Part shown: positions 52,064-61,986 of the stretch, in pieces
Position numbering within the stretch: position 1 is the first letter of the stretch
How the letters are laid out: each line of letters begins with the position of its first letter
DNA from: G963665085 sp963665085
Lineage (GTDB): Bacteria; Bacteroidota; Bacteroidia; Bacteroidales; JAAAOM01
NCBI GenBank assembly: GCA_963665085.2
Contig: CAXXXS010000002.1
Location: 434,001 to 498,000, forward strand
Reading direction: 5' to 3'
DNA length: 64,000 nt
The notes under the pieces: generated by a model
Databases searched by the model: none
Told to the model about the DNA's origin: nothing
The model's input: the letters and a program-made list of their open reading frames with translations, nothing else
Program-made: the position numbers and the translations under genes

Positions 52064-55000
52064 ATGAAAACATTAAAATACAGTTTCCTTATTTTATTTT
52101 TTGTTATCCCCAATGTTTTTTCTCAAATAGATGCCAGGCTTTTTCGATATCCTGATGTATCTGAAGACCAAATAACATTCTCTTATGGAGGTGATGTTTG
52201 GGTAGTAAATAAAACCGGTGGAATTGCCAATAAAATTAGTTCTCCTGCAGGGGAAGAATCATGGCCTAAATTTTCTCCTGATGGCTCTCTCATTGCTTTC
52301 AGCGGAAATTATGATGGCAACAGCGATGTTTATGTTGTTCCCACCAATGGCGGAATTCCAACCAGGTTAACATATCATGATGCAGCAGATCGTGTTCTCG
52401 ACTGGTATCCTGATGGGACAAAAGTTTTATTTGCATCTGCCAGGGAAAGTGGCAGGCAACGGTACAGCCAGTTTTATACAATCCCTTTCAAAGGAGGTAT
52501 GGCAAAAAAACTAATAATCCCTTACGGTGAATTTGGTTCTTTTTCTTCTGATGGAAGTCTATTTGCTTATACTGATAAATCACGATTATCAAGAACATGG
52601 AAAAGATACCGTGGAGGTATGGCTCCTGACATTTGTGTCTTTAACCTAAATGATAACTCTCATTTTATGTTAAGTCCGGATATTGCTAACGATGAACTTC
52701 CCATGTGGAATGGCAACAAAGTATATTTCCTATCTGACCGGGGTGATAGCAAACGATATAATTTATGGGTTTATGATATTGATAGTAAAACAACAAAACA
52801 ACTGACAGAATTCACTGAGTTCGACGTTCATTTTCCTTCAATCGGACCAAAAGATATTGTTTTTGAAGCTGACGGAAAACTGCATCTACTAAGTTTAACT
52901 GATGAATCAGTTAAAGAAGTAGAGATATCCGTAATAACTGATCAAATATTATTAAAACAAAAAATTGAAAATGTAAAGAAATATATCCAAAGTGCCCATA
53001 TCTCTCATGATGGAAAAAGAGTAGTGGTTGAAGCCCGGGGAGAATTATTTTCCGTACCAGCCGAACATGGTTATGTTAAAAACCTAACAAATACAAGCGG
53101 CGTTGCAGAACGTTCTCCGGCATGGTCTCCTGATGGAAAGAAAATTGCTTTTTGGAGTGATGCTTCCGGTGAATACCAATTGCATATTATAAACACTGAG
53201 GATGGCTCAGAGCAAGAACTCACAAGTTACCCTGATGGATTTAGGTACCAGATATATTGGTCTCCAAACAGTGAAATGTTAGCATTTATTGACCAAACCA
53301 TGGCAATCAAAATATTTAACACGAAAACCCAAACTACAACTGATGTTGACAAGGGACTATGGATGTTTCATGGCTCACTTTCAGGCTTTAGCGTTGACTG
53401 GTCATCAGATAGCAGATGGCTAACTTATTCACGGGGTGAAGATAATAGAAACAGTTCTATCTTTATTTTCGACACACAAAACTCAACAAGGAAGAAAATC
53501 ACAAGTCAGTTTTATAATGATTATTCCCCTGTTTTCGATCCTGAAGGTAAATACCTGTATTTCCTTACGAATCGACATATGAGCCCTGTTTATGGTGATT
53601 TCGACAACACTTTTGTTTATACCAAGTCAACACAGTTAGTTGCTCTATCTCTAAAAAAAGACACGCCTTCTGTCTTAATACCAAAGAATGATGAGGTAGA
53701 AATTAAAAAAGAAAAAGAACCCGAACAAAAAGATGATAAGAAAAAGAAAGATAAAAAAGAAGACAGTCCGGAGAATAAAGATGAAGAAAAAACAGTAGAA
53801 ATTGATTTCGACAATATTGAACAACGAATAGAAATTTTACCTGTAAAAGCAGGTGAATACAATGGTTTATCCGCTGTTGAAGGAAAAATAATTTATCTTG
53901 ATTTCACAAATAGCGAGAATGGAATGGGAACCTTAAAGCTATATGATTTTAAAGAAGAGGAAGAAAAAGAAATAATCAGTGGCATTAATGGTTATGAGCT
54001 TTCTGAGGACAAGAAAAAAATGATGGTTATTGCCGGAGGTGAATTAGCAATTATTGATGTTGCTCCAGGTCAAAAAATGGATAAACCCGTTAGACTGGCC
54101 GAAATGGAAGCAACTATAATACCCAAAGAAGAATGGAAACAAATTTTCACAGATGCATGGAGACTGGAAAGAGATTTTTTCTATGACAAAAACATGCATG
54201 GTGTAGATTGGAAAGGAATAAAAGAATATTATGGTGGTTTACTTGAGTTTGCTGTTACGCGTTCGGATGTAAACTTCATTATTGGTGAAATGATTTCTGA
54301 ATTAAACGCATCGCATGCATATCGAGGTGGTGGGGATATTGAAAATGAAGCAAGTCGAAATGTTGGTTACCTTGGAGTTGATTGGGAAGAGAGTAATGGT
54401 TACTACAAAATAAAACATATTGTTAACGGGGCAGCATGGGATGCCGAAGTACGTTCTCCGATTACAATGCCGGGTGTTAACATCAATGTTGGAGATTATG
54501 TTCTTGCAGTAAATGGAATACCTATTACTTCAGAAACTGAGCCTTATAATGCATTTCAAGGTTTAGCAGGAAAGGTTGTAGAACTCACAGTTAATTCCGG
54601 GCCAAAACTCGAAGGGGCAAGAAAAGAGGTGGTAAAAACGCTAAGCGATGAGACAAGACTACGTCACCTGGAATGGATTGAAGGAAACAGAAAAGCAGTT
54701 GAAACAGCCACAAATGGCCGTGTTGGTTATATTTATGTAAGAAGTACAGGAATAGACGGACAAAGTGAATTAGTGAGACAATTTGCAGGACAATTTAATT
54801 TAGATGGTTTAATTATAGACGAACGCTTCAATAGTGGAGGACAGATTCCTGACAGATTTGTTGAACTACTGGGAAGAAAAGAAATTGTTTTTTGGGCAAC
54901 CAGGGATGGTAAAACCTGGCAATATCCTGTCATAGCCAACTTTGGACCTAAGGCAATGCTAATAAATGGCTGGAGTGGTTCTGGCGGTGATGCTTTCCCA

Positions 55001-55315
55001 GATTACTTCAGAAAAGCAGAGATTGGCCCACTAATCGGTTCAAGGACCTGGGGAGGCCTTATTGGTATCTCCGGTGCCCCAACTTTAATTGATGGAGGTT
55101 CTGTAACTGTTCCTACCTTTAGAATGTTTGACCCGGATGGGACATGGTTTAATGAAGGGCATGGAGTTGATCCAGACATTGAAGTCCCGGAAGATCCAAG
55201 TAACCTAGCAAATGGTAAAGATGTTCAGTTACAAAAAGCAATAGATTGGATATTAGAAGAATTAGAAAAAAATCCAATAAAAGAACCTGTTCACGAAGAT
55301 TATGAATCGAGGTAA
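52064..55315 (+). CDS. Tricorn-like protease (PD40 propeller, PDZ, S41)
   Basis: Secreted tricorn-protease homologue of 1083 residues: signal peptide (1-20, ending NVFSQ), beta-propeller of PD40 blades carrying repeated SPDG motifs (about 25-520), a Lys/Glu-rich linker (about 545-580), tricorn C1 region, PDZ-like domain (about 750-850) and S41 catalytic core with the nucleophile Ser in GWSGSGGDAFPDYF and the RTWGGLIGISG loop. Tricorn enzymes degrade peptides into short oligopeptides. The start at 52064 begins the signal peptide; a TAnnTTTG element (TACTTTTG) lies at 52024-52031. Confidence 0.9.
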   Translation: MKTLKYSFLILFFVIPNVFSQIDARLFRYPDVSEDQITFSYGGDVWVVNKTGGIANKISSPAGEESWPKFSPDGSLIAFSGNYDGNSDVYVVPTNGGIPTRLTYHDAADRVLDWYPDGTKVLFASARESGRQRYSQFYTIPFKGGMAKKLIIPYGEFGSFSSDGSLFAYTDKSRLSRTWKRYRGGMAPDICVFNLNDNSHFMLSPDIANDELPMWNGNKVYFLSDRGDSKRYNLWVYDIDSKTTKQLTEFTEFDVHFPSIGPKDIVFEADGKLHLLSLTDESVKEVEISVITDQILLKQKIENVKKYIQSAHISHDGKRVVVEARGELFSVPAEHGYVKNLTNTSGVAERSPAWSPDGKKIAFWSDASGEYQLHIINTEDGSEQELTSYPDGFRYQIYWSPNSEMLAFIDQTMAIKIFNTKTQTTTDVDKGLWMFHGSLSGFSVDWSSDSRWLTYSRGEDNRNSSIFIFDTQNSTRKKITSQFYNDYSPVFDPEGKYLYFLTNRHMSPVYGDFDNTFVYTKSTQLVALSLKKDTPSVLIPKNDEVEIKKEKEPEQKDDKKKKDKKEDSPENKDEEKTVEIDFDNIEQRIEILPVKAGEYNGLSAVEGKIIYLDFTNSENGMGTLKLYDFKEEEEKEIISGINGYELSEDKKKMMVIAGGELAIIDVAPGQKMDKPVRLAEMEATIIPKEEWKQIFTDAWRLERDFFYDKNMHGVDWKGIKEYYGGLLEFAVTRSDVNFIIGEMISELNASHAYRGGGDIENEASRNVGYLGVDWEESNGYYKIKHIVNGAAWDAEVRSPITMPGVNINVGDYVLAVNGIPITSETEPYNAFQGLAGKVVELTVNSGPKLEGARKEVVKTLSDETRLRHLEWIEGNRKAVETATNGRVGYIYVRSTGIDGQSELVRQFAGQFNLDGLIIDERFNSGGQIPDRFVELLGRKEIVFWATRDGKTWQYPVIANFGPKAMLINGWSGSGGDAFPDYFRKAEIGPLIGSRTWGGLIGISGAPTLIDGGSVTVPTFRMFDPDGTWFNEGHGVDPDIEVPEDPSNLANGKDVQLQKAIDWILEELEKNPIKEPVHEDYESR

Positions 55316-55331
55316 TACTCTTAAAAAAAAT

Positions 55332-55470
55332 AAAAAGAGAGTATCCAGAAAATCATACAATTTTATACCCTGTCAGGTTCTTCAACTCTGACAGGTTGTA
55401 AATTAATATCTTACAAAACCCGACAGAGTCGTTAGACCTGTCGGGGTTACTTTCCGGACACCCTCTTTTT
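55332..55470. mobile_element. 139-bp MITE-like element carrying the CTGTCAGG hairpins
   Basis: The outer 22 bp (left 55332-55353, right 55449-55470) are inverted copies with about four or five mismatches, mostly transitions (left core GAGAGTATCCAGAAA, right core TTTCCGGACACCCTC). Inside lie two hairpins: CCTGTCAGG with CTGACAGG (55369-55396) and AACCCGACAG with CTGTCGGGGTT (55417-55447), the latter matching the dispersed repeat at 28771. No gene. It occupies the gap between the tricorn-like protease and the nucleotidase genes. Confidence 0.55.
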
Positions 55471-55592
55471 ATTGATTACCTAAAAAAACTATTGATTTAT
55501 CTTGTTAATAAACTCAATAAATAATTAACCTTATCTAAACATTAATTCAAAAACGAGTAACTATTTTTAATAATTCAAAAAATATACGATTA

Positions 55593-57035
55593 ATGAGAAG
55601 AATAGTTTTTTTATTGTTTCTGCCACTTTCCTTACTTTTTGCATGTCAAAACAATCAATCTGTACAAGGAGTAAAAGAGATTGTTATTCTACATACCAAT
55701 GATATTCATGGTCAAATTGACAATTTTGCAAAGCTTGCTGCCTTAAAAAATGATTTACAAAAGGAATATGATGATGTTCTTCTGGTTAGTGCTGGGGATT
55801 TGTTTAGCGGCAATCCATTTGTTGATTATTATAAAGATAAAGGATATCCAATTATTGATTTAATGAATAAATCTGGTTATGATCTATCAGAAATTGGAAA
55901 CCATGAGTTTGATTATGGACAAGAAATTCTCAAAAAACGTATAGATCAGGCTGAATTTCCTTTTATCTGCGCCAATATGTTTGTTGAAAATAATATTCTC
56001 GAACAACCTGAAAGTGACTATACTTTCACTATCGATGGTATAAAAATCTTCTTTGCAGGATTATTAGAAACGAGTAATGAAGGACTTCCATCAACTCATC
56101 CAAATAAAGTTAAAGGCATCTCTTTTAAACATGCTTTTGAAGTTCTCAATGATTTAGAAAAAAAATCAGAAGACAATAATGTAAACATCGCATTAAGCCA
56201 TTTAGGAGTAGAATCTGACATTACATTAACAACAAAAACTCAACTGTTTGATATAATCATTGGAGGACATTCCCATTCTTTATTAAAAAACGCTATTGAT
56301 ACAAATAATGTAATGATTGTACAGGCTGGTGATGAGTTAAACCAGGTTGGAAAACTTATACTAAAATTTGATGCCGGTAATCTTATTAATACAACCTATG
56401 AGATTGTTGATCTAAATAGTTTTCCTGATGAAAATCCAGAGATAGCTGAAATCATTAAATCCTATTATCAAACACCGGGATTAGGCGATACAATTGCAAC
56501 TGCTCTTTCTGATATAAAAGGAAATAATGAGCTTGGTGCCCTTTTTACTGATGCTCAGATAGAAATGAGTGATTTAGACTTTTGCTTCCAAAATACAGGA
56601 GGAATACGTATTTCTAAAATAGAAAAAGGAGGCATAACACAAGCTACTGTTTACTCGCTAGATCCTTTTGGTAATTCGTTAATTAAAATGGAACTAAAAC
56701 CTAAAGAGATTGAAAACCTCATTAAATCATCATTTGACAGATCACCTAAAATTAATTTACTAATTGGAGGAGGCACATATACAATAAAAACCGACGAAAA
56801 CAATAATTGGATCTCTTTAGAGCTTTTAGATAATAAAGGGAAAGAACTTTATGCAGATTCTACTTATACAGTTGGTCTAAATAGTTATATAAGCACATCC
56901 TACACATTTGAGCATGAAGATAAAGGAACAGATCTAAATGTTACTACAGCAGAAAACATGATTAATTTCTTAAAAAACGTAAAAACAATAGATTATTCCG
57001 GAATTGTTCGACAAGAAATAACAAAAGAACAATAA
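55593..57035 (+). CDS. 5'-nucleotidase/metallophosphatase lipoprotein (UshA family)
   Basis: Lipoprotein signal with lipobox (SLLFAC, Cys18). The N-terminal metallophosphatase domain shows ILHTNDIHGQID, SAGDLFSGNP, GNHEFDYG, ALSHLG and GGHSHSLL; the C-terminal 5'-nucleotidase domain has FQNTGGIRI and the substrate-binding LDPFGNSL. These enzymes hydrolyse nucleotides or UDP-sugars in the periplasm. Bacteroidota often split the two domains into separate genes, whereas here they form one protein of 480 residues. It stands alone. Confidence 0.9.
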   Translation: MRRIVFLLFLPLSLLFACQNNQSVQGVKEIVILHTNDIHGQIDNFAKLAALKNDLQKEYDDVLLVSAGDLFSGNPFVDYYKDKGYPIIDLMNKSGYDLSEIGNHEFDYGQEILKKRIDQAEFPFICANMFVENNILEQPESDYTFTIDGIKIFFAGLLETSNEGLPSTHPNKVKGISFKHAFEVLNDLEKKSEDNNVNIALSHLGVESDITLTTKTQLFDIIIGGHSHSLLKNAIDTNNVMIVQAGDELNQVGKLILKFDAGNLINTTYEIVDLNSFPDENPEIAEIIKSYYQTPGLGDTIATALSDIKGNNELGALFTDAQIEMSDLDFCFQNTGGIRISKIEKGGITQATVYSLDPFGNSLIKMELKPKEIENLIKSSFDRSPKINLLIGGGTYTIKTDENNNWISLELLDNKGKELYADSTYTVGLNSYISTSYTFEHEDKGTDLNVTTAENMINFLKNVKTIDYSGIVRQEITKEQ

Positions 57036-57208
57036 GCTCTTCTTTCTTCAGGTTTATTTTTAGTTAACCATCATTTTTGTTTCTTTTTATTTGGTTTGCC
57101 CTAAATAACCATATACTATTAAGAATTTCATATAATTGTTTTGTAAACAGGTAAATATGTATAACTTTAATATTAATAGTTACACATTAGAAACCCAGAT
57201 TAAATCAA

Positions 57209-57688
57209 ATGAAAAAATTCAGGTTCACTCTAATTGGTCTTTTTACTTCTGTTATTTTGTGGCTCCTTATAAAATCTCTTGAGCTTGATTTATTTGAAGG
57301 GATTTCAAGCTTATTTAGAAAATTAGAAATCCATGAGATTGATGAAATCATATTCCCTGTTATTGTTTTGCTAATTTTTAGTCATATAGATATTTTAAAA
57401 AAACATAGGAAAGCAAAAATAGAATCAGAAAAAAACAATATCTATAAAGCGATGTTGGAGGCAAACAATCATATCATCAATAATTTTCTAAACGAAATGC
57501 AGATATTTAAACTTACAGCTGAAGAAACATCTGGTTTTCCTAAAGATATACTTGATCTATACGACTCAATAATAAGAAATAGTAAAACAAAAATTGAATG
57601 CCTGGGAGATTTAAAAAAATTAGATGCAGAATCTATAAGCAAAGCTATACAAAAGAGTTTATACTACAGACAGACTTGTGTAAACTAA
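57209..57688 (+). CDS. Hypothetical membrane protein with kinase-dimerisation-like segment
   Basis: Two membrane helices (about 5-22 and 45-62), then a helical cytoplasmic part. The stretch ANNHIINNFLNEMQIFKL (about 90-107) resembles the His-x-x-x-N-N-x-L box of a histidine-kinase dimerisation helix and is followed by a second helix, but no ATPase domain follows. It could be a phosphotransfer or kinase-interacting protein; this rests on a short resemblance only. It is convergent with a three-gene receiver/kinase operon, 24 bp between stops. Confidence 0.5.
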   Translation: MKKFRFTLIGLFTSVILWLLIKSLELDLFEGISSLFRKLEIHEIDEIIFPVIVLLIFSHIDILKKHRKAKIESEKNNIYKAMLEANNHIINNFLNEMQIFKLTAEETSGFPKDILDLYDSIIRNSKTKIECLGDLKKLDAESISKAIQKSLYYRQTCVN

Positions 57689-57712
57689 TTCAATTTACAG
57701 ATTATGTGCTAC

Positions 57713-58900
57713 TCATGATTTCTCAGGAATAGTAAAACAGAAAGTAGCCCCTTTGCCTTCTTCACTCTCAACCCATATTTTGCCTTTATGCTTTTCAATA
57801 AATTCTTTACAAAGAATCAAACCAAGACCAGTACCAGACTCATCTTCTGTTCCTTTTTTAGTATGATATACATCTATACGAAACAGTTTTTCTTTATCCT
57901 CATCTGACATTCCTATACCAGAATCTTTTACAGAGATCTCAGTTACTCCATTATCTTTTTTTGAATTTATTTCTACAACTCCATTGGCAGGAGTAAATTT
58001 GATGGCATTAGACAATAGATTTCGCATAATTGTCCTTAGCATATTTTCGTCTGCAAAAAGATTAGATAAATCCGGATCTAAATTATTAGATATGGTTATT
58101 TTCTTTTTTAATGCGGAGCTATTCGACATAGAAACGATTTCCTCAACAATAATACTAAAATTAATATCATCTGGTGAGAAACTTATCCTACCTGTTTGAG
58201 AGCGGGACCATTCGAGAAGATTTTCCAATAATGAATATCCACTTCGGGAAGTTATATGAATTATATCGACAAACTCTTTTCGCTTTTCATCATTAAATGC
58301 GTCGTAATTATTTTTTAATAAATCAGAGAATCCAAGCAACGTATTAAACGGATTTTTTAAATCATGGGCAATTATTGAAAAGAACTTATCTTTTGTATTA
58401 TTTAAATCCTGAAGTTCTTTTGTTCGTAATTTCACTTTTTCTTCCAGGGATGCATTTAATTCTTTTAATTCATCATATTGATCCTGGATTGTTTTATCTT
58501 GCATATAACTACGCACAGCCTCCCGAACGGTCAAAATTAAATCATCTTTTTCCCAGGGTTTTGAAATATACCTATAAAGATTTGCTTTATTAACTGCATT
58601 TTCTACCCCTTGGATACTTGCTTGCCCGGTTAATAAAATGGTTTTAATATAGTTATCTTTATTGTAGATTGATTCCAGTAATTTATCACCTGTCATTTCA
58701 GGCATTATGTAATCTGCTATAATTAAAGGTATTTCGTAGCCATCTTCAACTAACTCATCAAATAATTCAAGCGCATCATCTCCATTCTCACAAATCTCAA
58801 CTGTTATTTCATTTCCGAATTCAGTTTGTAATTGTTCTTGAAGAGCTTCAATAACAATAGATTCATCATCCACACAAATAATTGCCTGTTCTTTAGTCAT
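57713..58900 (-). CDS. Receiver-histidine kinase hybrid
   Basis: N-terminal receiver (about 5-125, phospho-Asp in LIIADYIMPEMTG, then ILLTGQA and SKPWEKDDL), a short coiled coil, HisKA (FFSIIAHDLKNPFNTLLGFSDLL) and ATPase domain (NLLSNAIKFT, DSGIGMS, GTGLGLILCKEF). No sensor or membrane segment, so its kinase is likely controlled by phosphorylation of its own receiver. Last of three tightly packed genes; its ATG overlaps the stop of the preceding receiver gene by one base. Confidence 0.92.
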   Translation of the reverse strand: MTKEQAIICVDDESIVIEALQEQLQTEFGNEITVEICENGDDALELFDELVEDGYEIPLIIADYIMPEMTGDKLLESIYNKDNYIKTILLTGQASIQGVENAVNKANLYRYISKPWEKDDLILTVREAVRSYMQDKTIQDQYDELKELNASLEEKVKLRTKELQDLNNTKDKFFSIIAHDLKNPFNTLLGFSDLLKNNYDAFNDEKRKEFVDIIHITSRSGYSLLENLLEWSRSQTGRISFSPDDINFSIIVEEIVSMSNSSALKKKITISNNLDPDLSNLFADENMLRTIMRNLLSNAIKFTPANGVVEINSKKDNGVTEISVKDSGIGMSDEDKEKLFRIDVYHTKKGTEDESGTGLGLILCKEFIEKHKGKIWVESEEGKGATFCFTIPEKS

Positions 58901-59289
58901 TAATTTAAACTTGTTTCTATTAACCTAACTAATTTTTTTTCCTCCCACGGTTTGGTCAATACTGCTTTAAGCCCTCCTCTTTCTTTAGCCCTTTCTATAG
59001 CAGATTGTGTAGCTTGGCCGGTTAAAAGTACCTTCACTATTTGTGGATACTTCTTGTGTACTTCAATTAAAAACTCATCTCCTTTTATTCCGGGCATCAA
59101 CCAATCAGATACTATAATACAAATTTTAATACCTTCTTCAACAAGCTCCTCAATTATTTCCAGACCTTCATTAGCACTTTCTGCAACCTCATAAATGAAT
59201 TCTGAACCAAAATTCCTTTCTAGTTGTTCTTTTAGAGATTCTAAGACAATATCTTCATCGTCTACACAAATAATTGCTTTATCAGTCAT
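58900..59289 (-). CDS. Single-domain response regulator
   Basis: A 129-residue receiver: CVDDED, phospho-Asp in IIVSDWLMPGIKG, Thr in VLLTGQATQ, Lys in VLTKPWEEKKL. Closely similar in design to the receiver of the next gene (CVDDE, LTGQA and KPWE shared), which suggests duplication. The ATG at 59289 is preferred; it overlaps the end of the upstream kinase gene by 8 bp. Probably receives phosphate from that kinase. Confidence 0.9.
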   Translation of the reverse strand: MTDKAIICVDDEDIVLESLKEQLERNFGSEFIYEVAESANEGLEIIEELVEEGIKICIIVSDWLMPGIKGDEFLIEVHKKYPQIVKVLLTGQATQSAIERAKERGGLKAVLTKPWEEKKLVRLIETSLN

Positions 59290-60724
59290 TTGGATCGTTT
59301 TTGATGTTAATTGGCAATTTAACAAAAAATGTTGTACCTAAATTAATCTCACTCTCAAAGTATATCTCCCCATTATGTTTCTCAATTATCTTCTTAACAA
59401 TATCAAGTCCTAAACCACTACCTTCCCCTATTTTTTTTGTTGTAAAAAAAGGCTGAAAAATTTTCTCTCCAAGACCTGGCTCAATTCCGTAGCCTGTATC
59501 TTTCACACTAACAAGCAGCATATCATTTTCTAATCTGACAGAAATAGTCAAATCACCTTTTTGCCCCATAGCATGCAGTGCATTCTGAATAAGATTAGTC
59601 CATACCTGATTAATCTCATCTGCATTACATGTTACCATTGGCACATCAACATAATCTCTAATGATGTTGATTCCATGTTTTATTTGATTATTGTATAAGG
59701 TCAGGACCGTCTCTATTCCGTCTACAATATCTGTTGGGCTCATTTCTCCACTATGATCCTGATGAGCAAATTTCTTAAGGGCAAAAGTAACTTTAGCAGC
59801 CTTCTCTACAGCTATTGATATGGTCTTTGTATTTTTAAAAATTGAGATGATATCTTTTACAGAATCCAGAATATGGGTAAATCTGTCTAATGCTGCATAT
59901 TTATAAATGGAATCATCATTATCTAAAATTCCCATGTAGATAAATTTGTCTGCAATAAATGCACTATTCTCAACATTAAATTCATCCAAATGAGATTTTA
60001 TTTCTTTTTTTAATGCACGCTTTTCTCTTGATGAAACCTGAGGCGTACTTTCCCTTGCCAGCTTAAATATATGTAATAATGCATCTTTTTCTTCAGTTGA
60101 ATAGTCCCCAATCATCTGAGGAAACTTTTCAAATGCACTTTTTAAAGAATCGTTAATATTTGTATTCGAAGCTTTTATTGCACCTAAGGGAGAATTTATT
60201 TCATGAGCAACACCTGCGATTAATTGGCCTAATGCAGCCATTTTCTCCGTTTGAAGAAGTTGTTCCTGTGTTTGTGTTAAATTATCAATTAATGCCTCAT
60301 AATTTTCCTTCTGGTTTACAACTTCATCATCTAGAAATCTAACTTCTTCCTCAAGTTTTCTTCTATCTGATATATCTTCACCAATTAATATCCCCAGGTA
60401 TTTATCGTTAATTTTATACGTACTATTATTTAGCGTTACATCAAGAAAAATACCGTCTTTGTTTAAGATGGTGTATTCTTTGTCCTTAAATTCGGGATTG
60501 TTTTTTAAATCTTCAAAAATGCTGTCGTAAATATTATCGGAAAACAGATCCTTAAATTTATGTCCATAAAAATCCTCTGTCGTGTACCCCAACTTTTCTT
60601 CTCCAAAAGAATTGATAGAAATTAATTCGCCAGGGATATTCTCATCACTTAATTCATAAATAATAAGGATTTGTTTAATATCATTAAAAATTGCAGAAAT
60701 ACTTACGTTATTGATATCTATCAC
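59282..60724 (-). CDS. PAS-domain histidine kinase, soluble
   Basis: 480 residues without membrane segment: N-terminal PAS (about 15-135), coiled coil, then HisKA (GQLIAGVAHEINSPLGAIKASN) with an unusually long insert of about 120 residues before the ATPase domain (NLIQNALHAMGQKG, DTGYGIEPG, GEGSGLGLDIVKKI). The insert, with KIFKLARESTPQVSSREKRALKK-type helices, is seen in some Bacteroidota kinases but has no known role. First of a three-gene operon with two receiver proteins. Confidence 0.9.
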   Translation of the reverse strand: MIDINNVSISAIFNDIKQILIIYELSDENIPGELISINSFGEEKLGYTTEDFYGHKFKDLFSDNIYDSIFEDLKNNPEFKDKEYTILNKDGIFLDVTLNNSTYKINDKYLGILIGEDISDRRKLEEEVRFLDDEVVNQKENYEALIDNLTQTQEQLLQTEKMAALGQLIAGVAHEINSPLGAIKASNTNINDSLKSAFEKFPQMIGDYSTEEKDALLHIFKLARESTPQVSSREKRALKKEIKSHLDEFNVENSAFIADKFIYMGILDNDDSIYKYAALDRFTHILDSVKDIISIFKNTKTISIAVEKAAKVTFALKKFAHQDHSGEMSPTDIVDGIETVLTLYNNQIKHGINIIRDYVDVPMVTCNADEINQVWTNLIQNALHAMGQKGDLTISVRLENDMLLVSVKDTGYGIEPGLGEKIFQPFFTTKKIGEGSGLGLDIVKKIIEKHNGEIYFESEINLGTTFFVKLPINIKNDPND

Positions 60725-60806
60725 GGTAAAAAACTAATTGCTTACTATGAAGATATATTATTCTTTGGTATCAACCAACTTATTCTGAAGTTTTCTGCAT
60801 TATTGA

Positions 60807-61892
60807 TTAAACAAAGGGAGGCTTTACAACACTTGCTTTAAGGATTTTATTTCTAATCTTTATATAAACAATAGTTCCCAGGGGACTATATTCTTTACTA
60901 ACATACCCCAGGGCTATCCCTTGTTTTAAAATCGGGGATATTGTACCTGACGTAACAGTCCCAATAGTGTTAGTATCAGCATCTACAATTTCATATCCGT
61001 GTCGAGGAATACCCTTATCTTCCATTTTTAATCCTACCAGTTTTTTTGAAAGTCCGTCTGTTTTTTGTTTTTTGTATAAATCACTATCGATGAATGATTC
61101 TTTGTCTTTTAATTTAACGATCCAACCTAAACCTGCTTCCAGGGGAGATGTTGTATCATCAATATCATTACCATAAAGACAAAATCCCATTTCCAATCTC
61201 AAGGTATCTCTTGCTGCAAGGCCTATTGGTTTTATTCCTAATTCCTTACCTGCCTCAAAAATTTTATCCCAGATTTCAAGTGCCTGTTCATTTTTACAAT
61301 ATATTTCAAAGCCGCCTGCACCGGTATAACCTGTTGCAGATATAATGATGTTTTTAAAACCTGCAAATTCATCAATCACAAAAGTGTAATACTTTATTGA
61401 AGAAAGATCAACTGAAGTTAGTTTTTGAAGTGCATCGATAGCTTTCGGACCTTGAACTGCTAATTGAGAATAATTATCGGATTCATTAATTATTGAAACG
61501 CCAAAAGAATTTTGTGAAACAATCCAATTATAGTCTTTTTCAATATTTGATGCATTAACGACTAATAAATATTTTTTATCTTCTAATTTATATATTAATA
61601 AATCGTCTACAATACCTCCTTTTCCATTTGGGAAACAGGTATATTGTGCATCACCAACAGAAAGTTTGGAAACATCATTTGTTGTTACATATTGCAGAAA
61701 GTCAAGAGATTTTTCACCTTCAACAATTATTTCCCCCATATGAGATACATCGAATACACCCACTCCATTACGAACAGTCATATGTTCATCTGTAACTCCA
61801 GAGTACTCAACTGGCATTTCAAAACCGGCAAAGGGAATTATTTTTGCATTTAACGCTTTATGTTTCTCGAAAAAGATAGTTTGTTTATTCAT
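60807..61892 (-). CDS. gcvT: Glycine cleavage system aminomethyltransferase (T protein)
   Basis: Tetrahydrofolate-dependent T protein of glycine decarboxylation. Family marks: the N-terminal HKALNAKIIPFAGFEMPVEYSGV, VGVFDVSHMGEI, QYTCFPNGKGGIVDDLLIY (substrate loop with Asp), GYTGAGGFEIYC, ARDTLRLEMGFCLYGND and the C-terminal GTVTSGTISPILKQGIALGYV. 361 residues is the usual length. The H and P protein genes are not in the window; gcvT is commonly separate in Bacteroidota. Confidence 0.95.
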   Translation of the reverse strand: MNKQTIFFEKHKALNAKIIPFAGFEMPVEYSGVTDEHMTVRNGVGVFDVSHMGEIIVEGEKSLDFLQYVTTNDVSKLSVGDAQYTCFPNGKGGIVDDLLIYKLEDKKYLLVVNASNIEKDYNWIVSQNSFGVSIINESDNYSQLAVQGPKAIDALQKLTSVDLSSIKYYTFVIDEFAGFKNIIISATGYTGAGGFEIYCKNEQALEIWDKIFEAGKELGIKPIGLAARDTLRLEMGFCLYGNDIDDTTSPLEAGLGWIVKLKDKESFIDSDLYKKQKTDGLSKKLVGLKMEDKGIPRHGYEIVDADTNTIGTVTSGTISPILKQGIALGYVSKEYSPLGTIVYIKIRNKILKASVVKPPFV

Positions 61893-61986
61893 AATTTAAG
61901 CAGATAAAACCGCTAAATTATACTTTTTCTACTATCTAAAATGTGATTTTTATAAGCCCTTTTAAATTATCTTTAAACAACCTGCA

